DNA of 64,000 nucleotides. Origin: Alteromonas confluentis. Its GTDB lineage: Bacteria > Pseudomonadota > Gammaproteobacteria > Enterobacterales > Alteromonadaceae. The notes below the pieces were generated by a model. That model ran no database searches and was not told the origin of the DNA. It saw only the letters and a program-made list of their open reading frames with translations. Positions within the stretch are counted from its first letter, which is position 1, and each line of letters starts with the position of its first letter. Below are positions 43,652-51,956 of the stretch, piece after piece. The stretch covers positions 1-64,000 of the forward strand of contig NZ_MDHN01000008.1 of assembly GCF_001757105.1 (NCBI RefSeq), read 5' to 3'. The position numbers and the translations under genes are program-made.

Positions 43652-45367
43652 ATGCTTAAGTTATCGATTGGACAATTTTCGAGTGCCGGCGAAAAGCCTG
43701 AAAACCAAGACAGCTATGGATTCAGGCTTCCCGCGGGCGACTTGCTCACCTTCAAAGGGGCAGCCGTTGCACTGGCCGATGGCATCAGCACCAGTTCCGT
43801 TAGTCATATCGCCAGTCAGGTTTCAGTTAAACAATTCCTCGAAGATTACTTTTGTACCTCTGATACCTGGTCAGTTCCCAAAGCGGCAGAACAGGTTATA
43901 AAGGCCGTTAACCGCTGGCTGCTCGGGCAAACGCACAACTCACAGTTTGCTGGCGAACCAGATAAAGGTTATGTGTGCACCTTCAGCGCGCTTATTTTTA
44001 AACATGATCTCGTGCACAGTTTCCACCTGGGGGATGCCCGAATTTATCGGTTACGGGGTAGGGTGCTTGAGCAACTCACCCATGAACACCGAGAGTATGT
44101 AAACAGCCAACAGCACTATTTAGCAAATGCCCTTGGTGTGCATCACGACGTAAAAATTGATGTGAGTAGTCGTCGCACGGCGCAGGGAGATTGCTTCATT
44201 CTAATGACCGATGGCGTTTATGAACACGTTGATGATGGGGCAATCTGTCAAATTGTCCACGGTAATCGGGATGCCCCTGAACTCGCTGCTCAAATGTTGG
44301 TGGAAACCGCGTTCGGTAACGGCAGCACCGATAATCTTACGGCCCAGGTGGTTTGGGTAAATGACGTGCCGTTGCAGCAAACTTTACAGATAATTACCGG
44401 CATTGATGAATTACCTATTCCGCCTGTGTTGGAAGTGGGTAATAAAATTGACCAGTTTGATGTATTAAGAGTGCTGCATAGCAGCGCCCGTAGTCACGTT
44501 TATCTCGTGAAGGATACGATTTCAAACAAGCAGGTGGTGGTCAAAGCGCCATCTATTGAAATGGCCGGTCAGGAAGCGCATCTCGATGCATTCAGAATGG
44601 AAGAGTGGATAGCTCGCCGGGTGAAATCTCGCTATGTGGTGGGGGCGCCAGAGCAACGCTTTGCCAAAACGGCCTTCTATAGCGTAACGAATTACGTGGC
44701 GGGTAAATCACTGGCGCAATGGCTGGAAGACAACCCACAACCGGATTTAGACACCGTTCGCCTCATCATTGAGCAGGTGGCGCGCGCATTAATGGCGCTG
44801 CACCGAAAAGACGTGTTGCACAGAGATTTACGCCCTGAAAATGTCATGATAAACGAACACAGTGCCGTTACCTTGATTGATTTGGGGGCGGCGTCAGTGG
44901 CGGGCATTAACGAGTTTATCGACAGTGAAGACGTGGTGCCTGGCACCGCTATTTACGCCGCACCGGAGTATTTTCTTGGTCAGGCAGGGAGCGAGTATTC
45001 AGATCAGTTCTCTTTAGCGGTTATGACCTACTACATGCTGAGCGGGCGGTATCCTTATGGAATTGATGTGGCGAAGTGCCGTAGCGTCACCGCTCAGCGC
45101 AAATTGAAGTACGCCAGTGTCCTCGATGCCGACCGAAGCATTCCTTTCTGGCTTGATCACACGTTGAAGCGGGCGCTACAACCCAATCCGGTAAAACGTT
45201 ACAACGTATTGTCGGAATTCATACACGAACTTCATCATCCTAATCCAGCATTTTTGCGCCGCGAGCGCCCGCCACTAGTAAAGCGTAATCCCGTTGCTTT
45301 TTGGCAGGGGGTAAGTGCGGTGTTGTTATGCCTGGTGCTATTTCTTCTCTTTGAGAAATTCCAATAA
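43652..45367 (+). CDS. PP2C phosphatase / serine-threonine kinase fusion with C-terminal membrane helix
   Basis: 571 residues. Residues about 5-245 are a PP2C phosphatase (GEKPENQDSYG, VALADGISTSS, HLGDARIYRLR, LMTDGVYEHV, GSTDNLTAQVV). Residues about 265-530 are a Hanks kinase: VVVKAPS (Lys), catalytic loop HRDLRPENVMI, DLGAA replacing DFG, and GTAIYAAPEYF. A single C-terminal helix (VSAVLLCLVLFLLF) tethers it to the membrane. Similar fusions sit in nitrate-assimilation operons (for example next to nasA-nirBD in Pseudomonas aeruginosa), where their target is unknown. It follows the nitrite channel gene, with cynS behind. Confidence 0.92.
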   Translation: MLKLSIGQFSSAGEKPENQDSYGFRLPAGDLLTFKGAAVALADGISTSSVSHIASQVSVKQFLEDYFCTSDTWSVPKAAEQVIKAVNRWLLGQTHNSQFAGEPDKGYVCTFSALIFKHDLVHSFHLGDARIYRLRGRVLEQLTHEHREYVNSQQHYLANALGVHHDVKIDVSSRRTAQGDCFILMTDGVYEHVDDGAICQIVHGNRDAPELAAQMLVETAFGNGSTDNLTAQVVWVNDVPLQQTLQIITGIDELPIPPVLEVGNKIDQFDVLRVLHSSARSHVYLVKDTISNKQVVVKAPSIEMAGQEAHLDAFRMEEWIARRVKSRYVVGAPEQRFAKTAFYSVTNYVAGKSLAQWLEDNPQPDLDTVRLIIEQVARALMALHRKDVLHRDLRPENVMINEHSAVTLIDLGAASVAGINEFIDSEDVVPGTAIYAAPEYFLGQAGSEYSDQFSLAVMTYYMLSGRYPYGIDVAKCRSVTAQRKLKYASVLDADRSIPFWLDHTLKRALQPNPVKRYNVLSEFIHELHHPNPAFLRRERPPLVKRNPVAFWQGVSAVLLCLVLFLLFEKFQ

Positions 45368-45386
45368 CCTGAAAATGGAGCAACCA

Positions 45387-45836
45387 ATGATTACTGACAG
45401 ACAGCAAGTCACCGCCATGATTATGAGCGCCAAAGTGAGCAAACAAATCAAATGGTCCCAGGCCGCCGAAGTGATTGGTGAGTCAAAAGAATGGAGTACG
45501 GCAGCTTGTTTGGGGCAGATGGCCATGACGAAAATCCAGGCTGAAGCCGTAGGCGCGTTGTTCGATTTATCTGAGGAGGCCGTTGCGTGGCTTCAAATAG
45601 CACCTTACAAAGGCTCTTTGCCTACAGCCGTACCTACCGATCCATTGATTTATCGCTGGTACGAATTGGTGAATGTGTATGGCACAACGTTAAAAGAACT
45701 CATTCATGAGGAGTTTGGTGATGGCATTATGAGTGCTATCGATTTCGAAATGGATTTAACCCGCGAACCAGACCCGAAAGGGGATAGGGTGAAAGTGGTG
45801 ATGTCTGGAAAATTCCTGCCTTACAAAACCTACTAA
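45387..45836 (+). CDS. cynS: Cyanate hydratase (cyanase)
   Basis: 149 residues. Converts cyanate and bicarbonate to ammonia and carbon dioxide. The active-site segment YRWYELVNVYGTTLKELIHEEFGDGIMSAIDFEMD carries the conserved Arg, Glu and Ser. ATG 45387 has GGAG six bases upstream; an in-frame ATG at 45375 is less well placed. The stop of the kinase gene is 19 bp upstream, so channel, kinase and cyanase form one transcription unit, closed by a terminator. It extends the cluster's role to nitrogen scavenging. Confidence 0.95.
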   Translation: MITDRQQVTAMIMSAKVSKQIKWSQAAEVIGESKEWSTAACLGQMAMTKIQAEAVGALFDLSEEAVAWLQIAPYKGSLPTAVPTDPLIYRWYELVNVYGTTLKELIHEEFGDGIMSAIDFEMDLTREPDPKGDRVKVVMSGKFLPYKTY

Positions 45837-45876
45837 ACAATCTTGTGTTCCCTCGGAGGATAACTCCAGAGGTTTA

Positions 45877-45903
45877 GGGGCATGTTCAGCATGCCCCATT
45901 TTT
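45877..45903 (+). terminator. Intrinsic terminator after cynS
   Basis: An 8-bp stem GGGGCATG / CATGCCCC with TTCAG loop is followed by ATTTTTC; it ends the FNT-kinase-cynS unit. Confidence 0.85.
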
Positions 45904-46173
45904 CTATTTTCTCACCACATGCAAAAACCAGCCAACAAACACTGATATCAAAATTGAGAAGAACCCTAGCAACGGTAAAATTGAAAGTACCCAACTGCGA
46001 ACTTGTTCCGGTTCGGCATCTACGCCCAGTGGCAAAAACAGCAGTCCAAGTGTGGTAGCTGCAAAAATAGCAATTGAGGAGGTAAGGGTTGCACGCCACA
46101 GCGGCAATGGCATTACCCAATTGATAATAAAAGCGATAATGATAGCGACGGCGGCAAGTAAATATGCAATCAC
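45904..46173 (-). CDS. Small unknown three-helix membrane protein
   Basis: 89 residues with three hydrophobic segments (IAYLLAAVAIIIAFIINWVMPL; LTSSIAIFAATTLGLLFLPLG; WVLSILPLLGFFSILISVFVGWFL). The GTG at 46173 is preferred because GGAG precedes it by five bases and it begins the first helix; the frame stays open to 46233. No function is recognised. Confidence 0.6.
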   Translation of the reverse strand: MIAYLLAAVAIIIAFIINWVMPLPLWRATLTSSIAIFAATTLGLLFLPLGVDAEPEQVRSWVLSILPLLGFFSILISVFVGWFLHVVRK

Positions 46174-46279
46174 GTTAACTCCGGAAAGCCTGTCAAAAGC
46201 GCATAGTCTGCAATGCTGCGGGCAGAATTGCAATGCTGTAACAGACTAACCGGAGTGTTGAAGCGTTTATTACACTAAG

Positions 46280-46711
46280 TTAATTTGATAGTGTGTAATC
46301 TAAAGTAATGTCTGCGTTGAGAAGCTTGGAAATTGGACAGTTCTGCTTTGCACCATTGGCTATTTCGGCGAACTTGTCCTCGTCGATTCCGCTAACTTTT
46401 GCTTCCAGTGTCAATGCAGACTGAGATACCTTAAAGCCGTCTCCGTCTTTTTCTAAGGTAACGGCAGCATCAACTTTTAACTCGCCTTCGCTGTAACCTG
46501 CATCTGAAAGTGCAAATGAAAGTGCCATGGCGAAACAACTGCTGTGCGCACCGGCAATTAATTCCTCTGGGTTAGTACCAGATTTATCTTCGAAGCGTGT
46601 ATTAAATCCGTAAGGTTGATCACTTAATGCACCACTTCCTAAACTTACGTGGCCTTTACCGTCTTTACCTAAAGGCTGATAATGCGCTGAACCTGTTTTT
46701 ACAATAGCCAT
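46280..46711 (-). CDS. osmC: OsmC-family peroxiredoxin-like protein
   Basis: 143 residues in the OsmC layout: GSAHYQPLGKDGKGHVSLGSGAL, TNPEELIAGAHSSCFAMALS with the peroxidatic cysteine, and NCPISKLLNADITLDYTL with the resolving cysteine. These enzymes reduce organic hydroperoxides with lipoyl-type donors. The motif order fits OsmC rather than Ohr. Single gene. Confidence 0.92.
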   Translation of the reverse strand: MAIVKTGSAHYQPLGKDGKGHVSLGSGALSDQPYGFNTRFEDKSGTNPEELIAGAHSSCFAMALSFALSDAGYSEGELKVDAAVTLEKDGDGFKVSQSALTLEAKVSGIDEDKFAEIANGAKQNCPISKLLNADITLDYTLSN

Positions 46712-46852
46712 AATGACTCCCTTTGCGTAATGAGTGAGAAAACCGGCACAGCTGAGTATTATCGTTAATACTTCATGTTAAGTTGTAAACCGGTTTCAAT
46801 GTTGTTGTCACAATCGTTTGATTAGGTGTTAAGAAGAGTCAATGCAGCGACC

Positions 46853-47023
46853 ATGCCGGATCAAAATGATAAAATCGGCTTCGCTTCTAGCCCCTGTGGC
46901 GTATGGGAAAAAGAAACATGGGCGCGTTTTTTAGCCGGCGATGTGTCAGGTCCTTTCTTCGGAGCGACTGTAACCGTTACAGCATCGTTGTACCTTTTGC
47001 ATAACATCAGTTGGTTTTCTTAA
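46853..47023 (+). CDS. Possible small membrane protein
   Basis: 56 residues from ATG 46853: a polar start (PDQNDKIGFASSPCGVWEKETWARFLAGDV) and one hydrophobic segment (GATVTVTASLYLLHNISWF). No ribosome site is clear at this ATG or at the upstream GTG 46826, and no family is recognised. Amino-acid composition is protein-like, so it is listed as a possibility only. Confidence 0.35.
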   Translation: MPDQNDKIGFASSPCGVWEKETWARFLAGDVSGPFFGATVTVTASLYLLHNISWFS

Positions 47024-47127
47024 GTGACTTTTAACATTTTGTTAAAAGATTTTAATGAGGCATGGTGATAGAATCGCCGACCGATTTTTAACCACACTGT
47101 TTAAATCACACAACCTGTTGGACACCT

Positions 47128-48693
47128 ATGTTTGATCTGATAAATAGCAAAGACAGCAACATAAAAAATGATGTGCTGTCTGGCATTACTGTTGCGCTGG
47201 CCTTGGTACCAGAAGCGGTAGCCTTCGCATTCGTAGCGGGCGTTGAACCAATGATTGGTTTGTACGCAGCTTTTATGATGGGCCTAATTACCTCTGCCAT
47301 TGGCGGTCGCCCGGGAATGATTTCCGGCGCAACCGGTGCGATGGCCGTGGTCATGGTGGCGCTGGTGGCGCAACATGGCGTGCAGTACTTATTTGCAGCG
47401 GTCATTCTAGCCGGTATCTTGCAGATATTGTGCGGTATCTTCCGTCTTGGCAAATTCATCCGACTGGTGCCTTATCCGGTAATGTTGGGCTTTGTGAATG
47501 GTCTTGCCATTGTTATCTTCCTGGCCCAGTTAGGTCAGTTTAAAGTACAGAGCGTCACCGGTGGCCTGGAGTGGATGCAAGGCACCATGCTTTACATCAT
47601 GTTAGGCCTTACTGCGCTCACCATGGCCATTATTTATCTGCTACCAAAGCTAACAAAAGCGGTACCCGCGTCGCTGGTCGCCATCGTTACCATCACACTT
47701 CTGGTGCATGGTCTTGACCTTGAAGCCCGCACGGTTATCGATTTTGTGCGAGACTTGTTGCCTGCCGATCAGAAAGACACGGCCACCCTGGCCGGTGAAC
47801 TGCCGTCATTTGCTATTCCTATGGTGCCACTGAATTGGGATACATTGATGATTATCCTGCCTACTTCAGTGATCCTGTGTCTGGTTGGTCTGATTGAATC
47901 GTTGCTGACGCTGACATTGATTGACGAACTCACCGACACCCGTGGCCGTGGTAACAAAGAATGTATTGGTCAGGGTGTGGCGAACACCGTAAACGGTTTC
48001 TTTGGTGGCATGGGTGGTTGTGCCATGATTGGTCAGTCGATGATCAACATTAATTCTGGTGGTCGTGGCCGCTTGTCGGGCATTACTGCGGCCGTCGTGC
48101 TACTGGGCTTCATTTTGTTTGCCGCTCCCCTTATCGAAATGATTCCGCTGGCGGCGCTGGTGGGTGTGATGTTCGTGGTAGTTATCGGTACGTTTGAGTG
48201 GGCATCATTCCGCATTATTCGTGGCGTAAATAAAGAAGACGCGTTTGTCCTGTTCCTGGTTACTGCGGTGACGGTTATCTCCGACCTGGCTATTGCGGTT
48301 GTGGTAGGTGTGATTGTGTCTGCGTTGGTATTCGCCTGGAAAGCGGCCCGCTACATTGAAGCCAAAACCCATATCGATGAAGACGGTTGGAAAGTGTATA
48401 CACTACGCGGCCCCGTGTTCTTCGGCTCAATTCATCATTTTAAAGAGATGTTTGATGTGGCCGGTGATCCCGAGCATGTCGTCATTGATTTTAATAACAG
48501 CCGTATCTGGGATTCCTCCGGTATTGATGCGCTGGACAGCCTGGCTGATAAATACGAACAGCAAGGCAAGAAACTGCATATTCGTCACATTAGTGAGGAA
48601 TGTCGGGGATTGCTCAAGAAAGCCGATAAGTTTGTTGAAATTAACGTTAACGAAGATCCTCGTTATCGTATAGCAACAGACAAATTAGGCTGA
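47128..48693 (+). CDS. SulP-family anion transporter with STAS domain
   Basis: 521 residues: ten to twelve membrane helices with the SulP hallmarks [46 protein letters not shown], and [33 protein letters not shown], then a cytoplasmic STAS domain ([37 protein letters not shown] with the conserved Ser). SulP proteins carry sulfate, bicarbonate, nitrate-like or dicarboxylate anions. Position directly before nirB suggests a nitrogen oxyanion or the bicarbonate used by cyanase; neither is shown by sequence. Confidence 0.92.
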   Translation: MFDLINSKDSNIKNDVLSGITVALALVPEAVAFAFVAGVEPMIGLYAAFMMGLITSAIGGRPGMISGATGAMAVVMVALVAQHGVQYLFAAVILAGILQILCGIFRLGKFIRLVPYPVMLGFVNGLAIVIFLAQLGQFKVQSVTGGLEWMQGTMLYIMLGLTALTMAIIYLLPKLTKAVPASLVAIVTITLLVHGLDLEARTVIDFVRDLLPADQKDTATLAGELPSFAIPMVPLNWDTLMIILPTSVILCLVGLIESLLTLTLIDELTDTRGRGNKECIGQGVANTVNGFFGGMGGCAMIGQSMININSGGRGRLSGITAAVVLLGFILFAAPLIEMIPLAALVGVMFVVVIGTFEWASFRIIRGVNKEDAFVLFLVTAVTVISDLAIAVVVGVIVSALVFAWKAARYIEAKTHIDEDGWKVYTLRGPVFFGSIHHFKEMFDVAGDPEHVVIDFNNSRIWDSSGIDALDSLADKYEQQGKKLHIRHISEECRGLLKKADKFVEINVNEDPRYRIATDKLG

Positions 48694-48807
48694 GATTGAT
48701 ACCGACACTTTGCATGTTTATGGTGCAAATGCATTTCGATAGTGCGCCTTGTCTCGGGGAACCCTTTGGCTAACGCCCTAAGTTATTGAAATGTGGTGCT
48801 GAAAAAA

Positions 48808-48824
48808 TTGGCACTGTTAGTGCA
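48808..48824 (+). promoter_or_regulatory. Sigma-54 promoter of nirBD-nasA operon
   Basis: TTGGCACTGTTAGTGCA: the -24 element TTGGCAC and a -12 element GTGCA with the required GG-to-GC distance (first G to first G 12 bases). Against the YTGGCACG-N4-TTGCW consensus only two positions differ. Transcription should start near 48835, leaving a structured leader of about 185 bases. Confidence 0.8.
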
Positions 48825-48839
48825 AAGTAGTAATCATAC

Positions 48840-48914
48840 TGATACCACCGGTATCAATGTCAGGTAACGCAAGCTGCTCTATAGCGTGTTCTCCGCTTTA
48901 GCAGCAAAAACCTG
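48840..48914 (+). other. Structured upstream part of the nirB leader RNA
   Basis: Two predicted folds precede the antitermination hairpins. First, TGATACC-ACC-GGTATCA (48840-48856). Second, a nested fold closed by CAGGT (48861-48865) / ACCTG (48910-48914), with GCTGCT / AGCAGC inside and AGCG / CGCT at its tip. It is not one of the riboswitch classes I know. Confidence 0.5.
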
Positions 48915-48935
48915 ATGCAGAAAAATTTTGTGCAC

Positions 48936-48962
48936 GTTTAGTGCGAAACAGGCAAAGAAGCC
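48936..48962 (+). promoter_or_regulatory. ANTAR-type tandem hexaloop hairpins, nirB leader
   Basis: P1: GTTT (48936-48939), loop AGTGCG, AAAC (48946-48949). One base later, P2: GGC (48951-48953), loop AAAGAA, GCC (48960-48962). Both loops have A1 and G4. P2 is only three pairs, so it probably needs the protein to hold; its GCC arm lies within the 5' arm of the terminator. Confidence 0.75.
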
Positions 48963-48996
48963 CACCTTCAGTTTTCACTGAAAGTGGGCTTTTTTT
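48959..48996 (+). terminator. Leader terminator of nirB, NasR-controlled
   Basis: AGCCCAC (48959-48965) plus TTCAG pairs with CTGAA plus GTGGGCT (48984-48990), one C-A mismatch, followed by a run of seven Ts ending at 48996. It lies 24 bp before the probable nirB start codon and overlaps hairpin P2. Confidence 0.88.
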
Positions 48997-49020
48997 ATGG
49001 CTCAGAATAAGGGTTCAGAA

Positions 49021-51564
49021 ATGACAGCATCAACGACTAGCAAGCGAATCGTCATTGTCGGTAACGGCATGGTCGGTCACCATTTCGTCGAGCAGTTGGT
49101 AAACAGCAACGCAAACTGCGAAATCACCGTACTGAGCGGTGAGAAACGTCTGGCTTATGACCGTGTTCATTTATCATCGTGGTTCAGCGGCAGTCGCGCT
49201 GAAGATCTGGCTATGACTGATGAAGCCACTTACGACAGTTGGGGCGTGAAATATTACACCGACGCCATGGTGACTGAAATTAACCGTGATAATAAGTCTG
49301 TCAGCACGGCGCAGGGCACGTTCCATTACGACATGCTGGTATTGGCTACTGGTTCTTATCCTTTTGTTCCACCAATTCCGGGCAACGACCAGGAACACTG
49401 TCTGGTATACCGTACCATTGAAGATCTCGAGGCCATTGAAGCCTCTGCTGCGGTAAGTAAAACCGGTGTGGTCGTGGGCGGTGGTCTGCTCGGACTTGAA
49501 GCGGCGAATGCATTAAAACAAGCCGGCCTCGAAACCCATGTAGTTGAATTTGCACCTCAACTTATGGCGGTTCAGCTCGACGAAGCAGGTGGTGATCTGC
49601 TGCGCAATAAAATTGAAGATCTCGGCGTGGTTGTTCACACGCAAAAGGCGACACAGGTTATCGAAGCAGGTGAAGAAGCACGTTATCGTATGGCATTTGC
49701 CGATGGCAGCGCGCTGGAAACCGACATGATTCTCTTCTCTGCCGGTATTCGCCCCAGCGATCAATTAGGTCGCCTAGCGGGTCTCGATGTTGGCGAGCGT
49801 GGCGGTATTATCATTAATAACCAGTGCCAGACTTCAGATCCAAACGTATATGCTATTGGTGAATGTGCACTGTGGGAAAGCCGCATTTATGGCTTGGTTG
49901 CTCCGGGTTACTCAATGGCGCGGACTGCCGTTTCTCATATTACTGGTGGCGATCTGGAATTCGCCGGTGCTGATATGAGTACTAAGCTGAAGCTGATGGG
50001 CGTTGACGTAGGTTCCATCGGTGATGCCCACGGCCGCACAGCGGGCAGCTTGAGCTACACCTATCACAACCAGCCAGAAGGTATTTACAAGCGCCTCATC
50101 GTTGATGGTGCACAGAAGAAAGTGATCGGTGCTGTGCTGGTGGGTGACACCAGTGACTACGATACACTGCTTCAATATAGCCTGAACGACATTGATATTC
50201 CTGAACATGCCGAGTCGTTAATCTTGCCATCTGCCGGCGAGAAGCCAGCCCTGGGAGCAGACGCACTGCCTGACACCGCCACCGTTTGTTCGTGCCACAA
50301 CGTCTCTAAAGGGGATATTACTGCGGCTATCGACGGCGGCTGCTGTAGCGTAGGTGAAGTGAAATCCTGCACTAAAGCTGCAACCGGCTGTGGTGGCTGT
50401 GCGGCACTGCTGAAAAACGTGGTCGACGGCGAACTGGAGAAGCGTGGCGTAGAAGTTTCTAAAGCCATTTGTGAGCACTTCAACTATACCCGCCAAGAGC
50501 TGTATCACATGGTTAAAGTGGAAGAAATCCACAGCTTTGATGAACTGCTCGAAAAGCATGGTGAAGGTTTAGGCTGTGATATTTGTAAGCCCGCTGTAGG
50601 CTCGGTGCTGGCTTCGGTTTGGAACGACTATATTCTTACTCAGAACAACCTGCCGTTACAAGATACCAACGATACCTACCTGGGTAACATGCAGAAAGAC
50701 GGTACTTACTCGATTGTACCTCGTGTTCCAGGTGGTGAAATTACACCTGAAGGACTCATTCTGATTGGCGAAATCGCCAAAGAATACGGTCTTTACACCA
50801 AAATTACCGGCGGTCAACGCATCGACTTGTTCGGCGCACGTGTAGAGCAGTTACCTGATATCTGGGAAAAACTGGTAGCGGGTGGTTTTGAAACCGGTCA
50901 TGCCTACGCTAAATCTCTACGTACCGTAAAATCTTGTGTAGGTAGCACCTGGTGTCGTTACGGTGTTCAGGATTCTGTAGGGCAGGCCATCGATCTAGAA
51001 AACCGCTACAAAGGGTTACGTGCCCCGCATAAAATCAAATTTGCTGTTTCTGGCTGTACCCGTGAGTGCGCAGAGGCACAAGGTAAAGACATTGGCGTTA
51101 TTGCCACCGAAAATGGTTGGAACCTCTATGTTTGCGGAAACGGTGGTATGAAACCGCGTCACGCAGACCTCTTTGCTACCGACCTCGACAGCGAAACGCT
51201 GGTGAAATACATCGACCGTGTGCTGATGTTCTATGTGAAAACCGCCGACCGTTTACAACGTACTTCTGTCTGGATGGAAAATCTGGAAGGCGGTCTGGAT
51301 TACCTGAAATCAGTGGTTATCGATGATTCACTGGGCATTTGTGACGAGCTTGAAGCACAAATGCAACTGGTTGTAGACGCTTACCAGTGTGAGTGGAAAA
51401 CCACCATTGAATCACCGGAGGCCCGCAAGCGTTTCCGTCAGTTTGTGAACAGCAAAGCCATCGACAGCAATATTCAGTTTGTAGACGAACGTGGTCAAAT
51501 TCGCCCGGCTACTGAAGCTGAAAAAATTGCGGGTGCATCACGCATCCCGGTTGAACTGGTTTAA
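49021..51564 (+). CDS. nirB: Assimilatory nitrite reductase (NADH), large subunit
   Basis: 847 residues from ATG 49021, which has AAGGG upstream and aligns with the E. coli NirB start (KRIVIVGNGMVGHHFVEQL). An ATG at 48997 is in frame but directly abuts the terminator U run. Order: FAD/NADH-binding oxidoreductase halves (about 1-400; ATGSYPFVPPIPG, VVVGGGLLGLEAA), a BFD-type [2Fe-2S] domain (CSCHNVSKGDI...CTKAATGCGGC), then two siroheme/[4Fe-4S] sulfite-nitrite reductase repeats (TWCRYGVQDS, SGCTRECAEAQ, CGNGG). It reduces nitrite to ammonium. nirD begins 11 bp later. Confidence 0.96.
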   Translation: MTASTTSKRIVIVGNGMVGHHFVEQLVNSNANCEITVLSGEKRLAYDRVHLSSWFSGSRAEDLAMTDEATYDSWGVKYYTDAMVTEINRDNKSVSTAQGTFHYDMLVLATGSYPFVPPIPGNDQEHCLVYRTIEDLEAIEASAAVSKTGVVVGGGLLGLEAANALKQAGLETHVVEFAPQLMAVQLDEAGGDLLRNKIEDLGVVVHTQKATQVIEAGEEARYRMAFADGSALETDMILFSAGIRPSDQLGRLAGLDVGERGGIIINNQCQTSDPNVYAIGECALWESRIYGLVAPGYSMARTAVSHITGGDLEFAGADMSTKLKLMGVDVGSIGDAHGRTAGSLSYTYHNQPEGIYKRLIVDGAQKKVIGAVLVGDTSDYDTLLQYSLNDIDIPEHAESLILPSAGEKPALGADALPDTATVCSCHNVSKGDITAAIDGGCCSVGEVKSCTKAATGCGGCAALLKNVVDGELEKRGVEVSKAICEHFNYTRQELYHMVKVEEIHSFDELLEKHGEGLGCDICKPAVGSVLASVWNDYILTQNNLPLQDTNDTYLGNMQKDGTYSIVPRVPGGEITPEGLILIGEIAKEYGLYTKITGGQRIDLFGARVEQLPDIWEKLVAGGFETGHAYAKSLRTVKSCVGSTWCRYGVQDSVGQAIDLENRYKGLRAPHKIKFAVSGCTRECAEAQGKDIGVIATENGWNLYVCGNGGMKPRHADLFATDLDSETLVKYIDRVLMFYVKTADRLQRTSVWMENLEGGLDYLKSVVIDDSLGICDELEAQMQLVVDAYQCEWKTTIESPEARKRFRQFVNSKAIDSNIQFVDERGQIRPATEAEKIAGASRIPVELV

Positions 51565-51575
51565 GGAGAACAACA

Positions 51576-51929
51576 ATGCAGGCAACAGCAGAAATGACTC
51601 AACAATGGCACGATATCTGTGAAGAAAGCGACCTGGTTAAAAACAGCGGTGTATGCGCGCTGATTGACGAACAGCAAGTGGCTATTTTCACACTGAAAAA
51701 CAAAGATGGCATCACGGTTTACGCGGTGTCAAACTGGGACCCAATCGGCAAGGCTAACGTCATGTATCGTGGAATTGTCGGTTCTCTTGGCGGCGAGCCT
51801 GTTGTCGCCTCCCCACTTTATAAAGAGCACTATTCACTGGTCACCGGACGTTGTCTGGAAAATGACGAAGTAAGCCTCAGCGCCTACGATGTGCGCATCG
51901 ATGATGGTCGGGTGCTGGTTGCACTTTAA
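51576..51929 (+). CDS. nirD: Nitrite reductase (NADH), small subunit
   Basis: 117 residues with a Rieske-like beta fold (WHDICEESDLVKNSGVCALIDEQQVAIFTLKN; DPIGKANVMYRGIVGSLGGEPVVASPLYKEHYSLVTGRCLE). As in other NirD proteins the Rieske iron-binding Cys/His pairs are absent, so it is structural or modulatory. AAGGAGA precedes the ATG. Confidence 0.95.
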   Translation: MQATAEMTQQWHDICEESDLVKNSGVCALIDEQQVAIFTLKNKDGITVYAVSNWDPIGKANVMYRGIVGSLGGEPVVASPLYKEHYSLVTGRCLENDEVSLSAYDVRIDDGRVLVAL

Positions 51930-51956
51930 AATTCTGACAGTGTTGAGGTCGCGTTC

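Noticed and set aside
48709-48729. Hairpin TTTGCA...TGCAAA after the SulP stop as a terminator
   Set aside because: There is no T run after it on either strand, and the loop is large; its resemblance to the sigma-54 site downstream is probably incidental.
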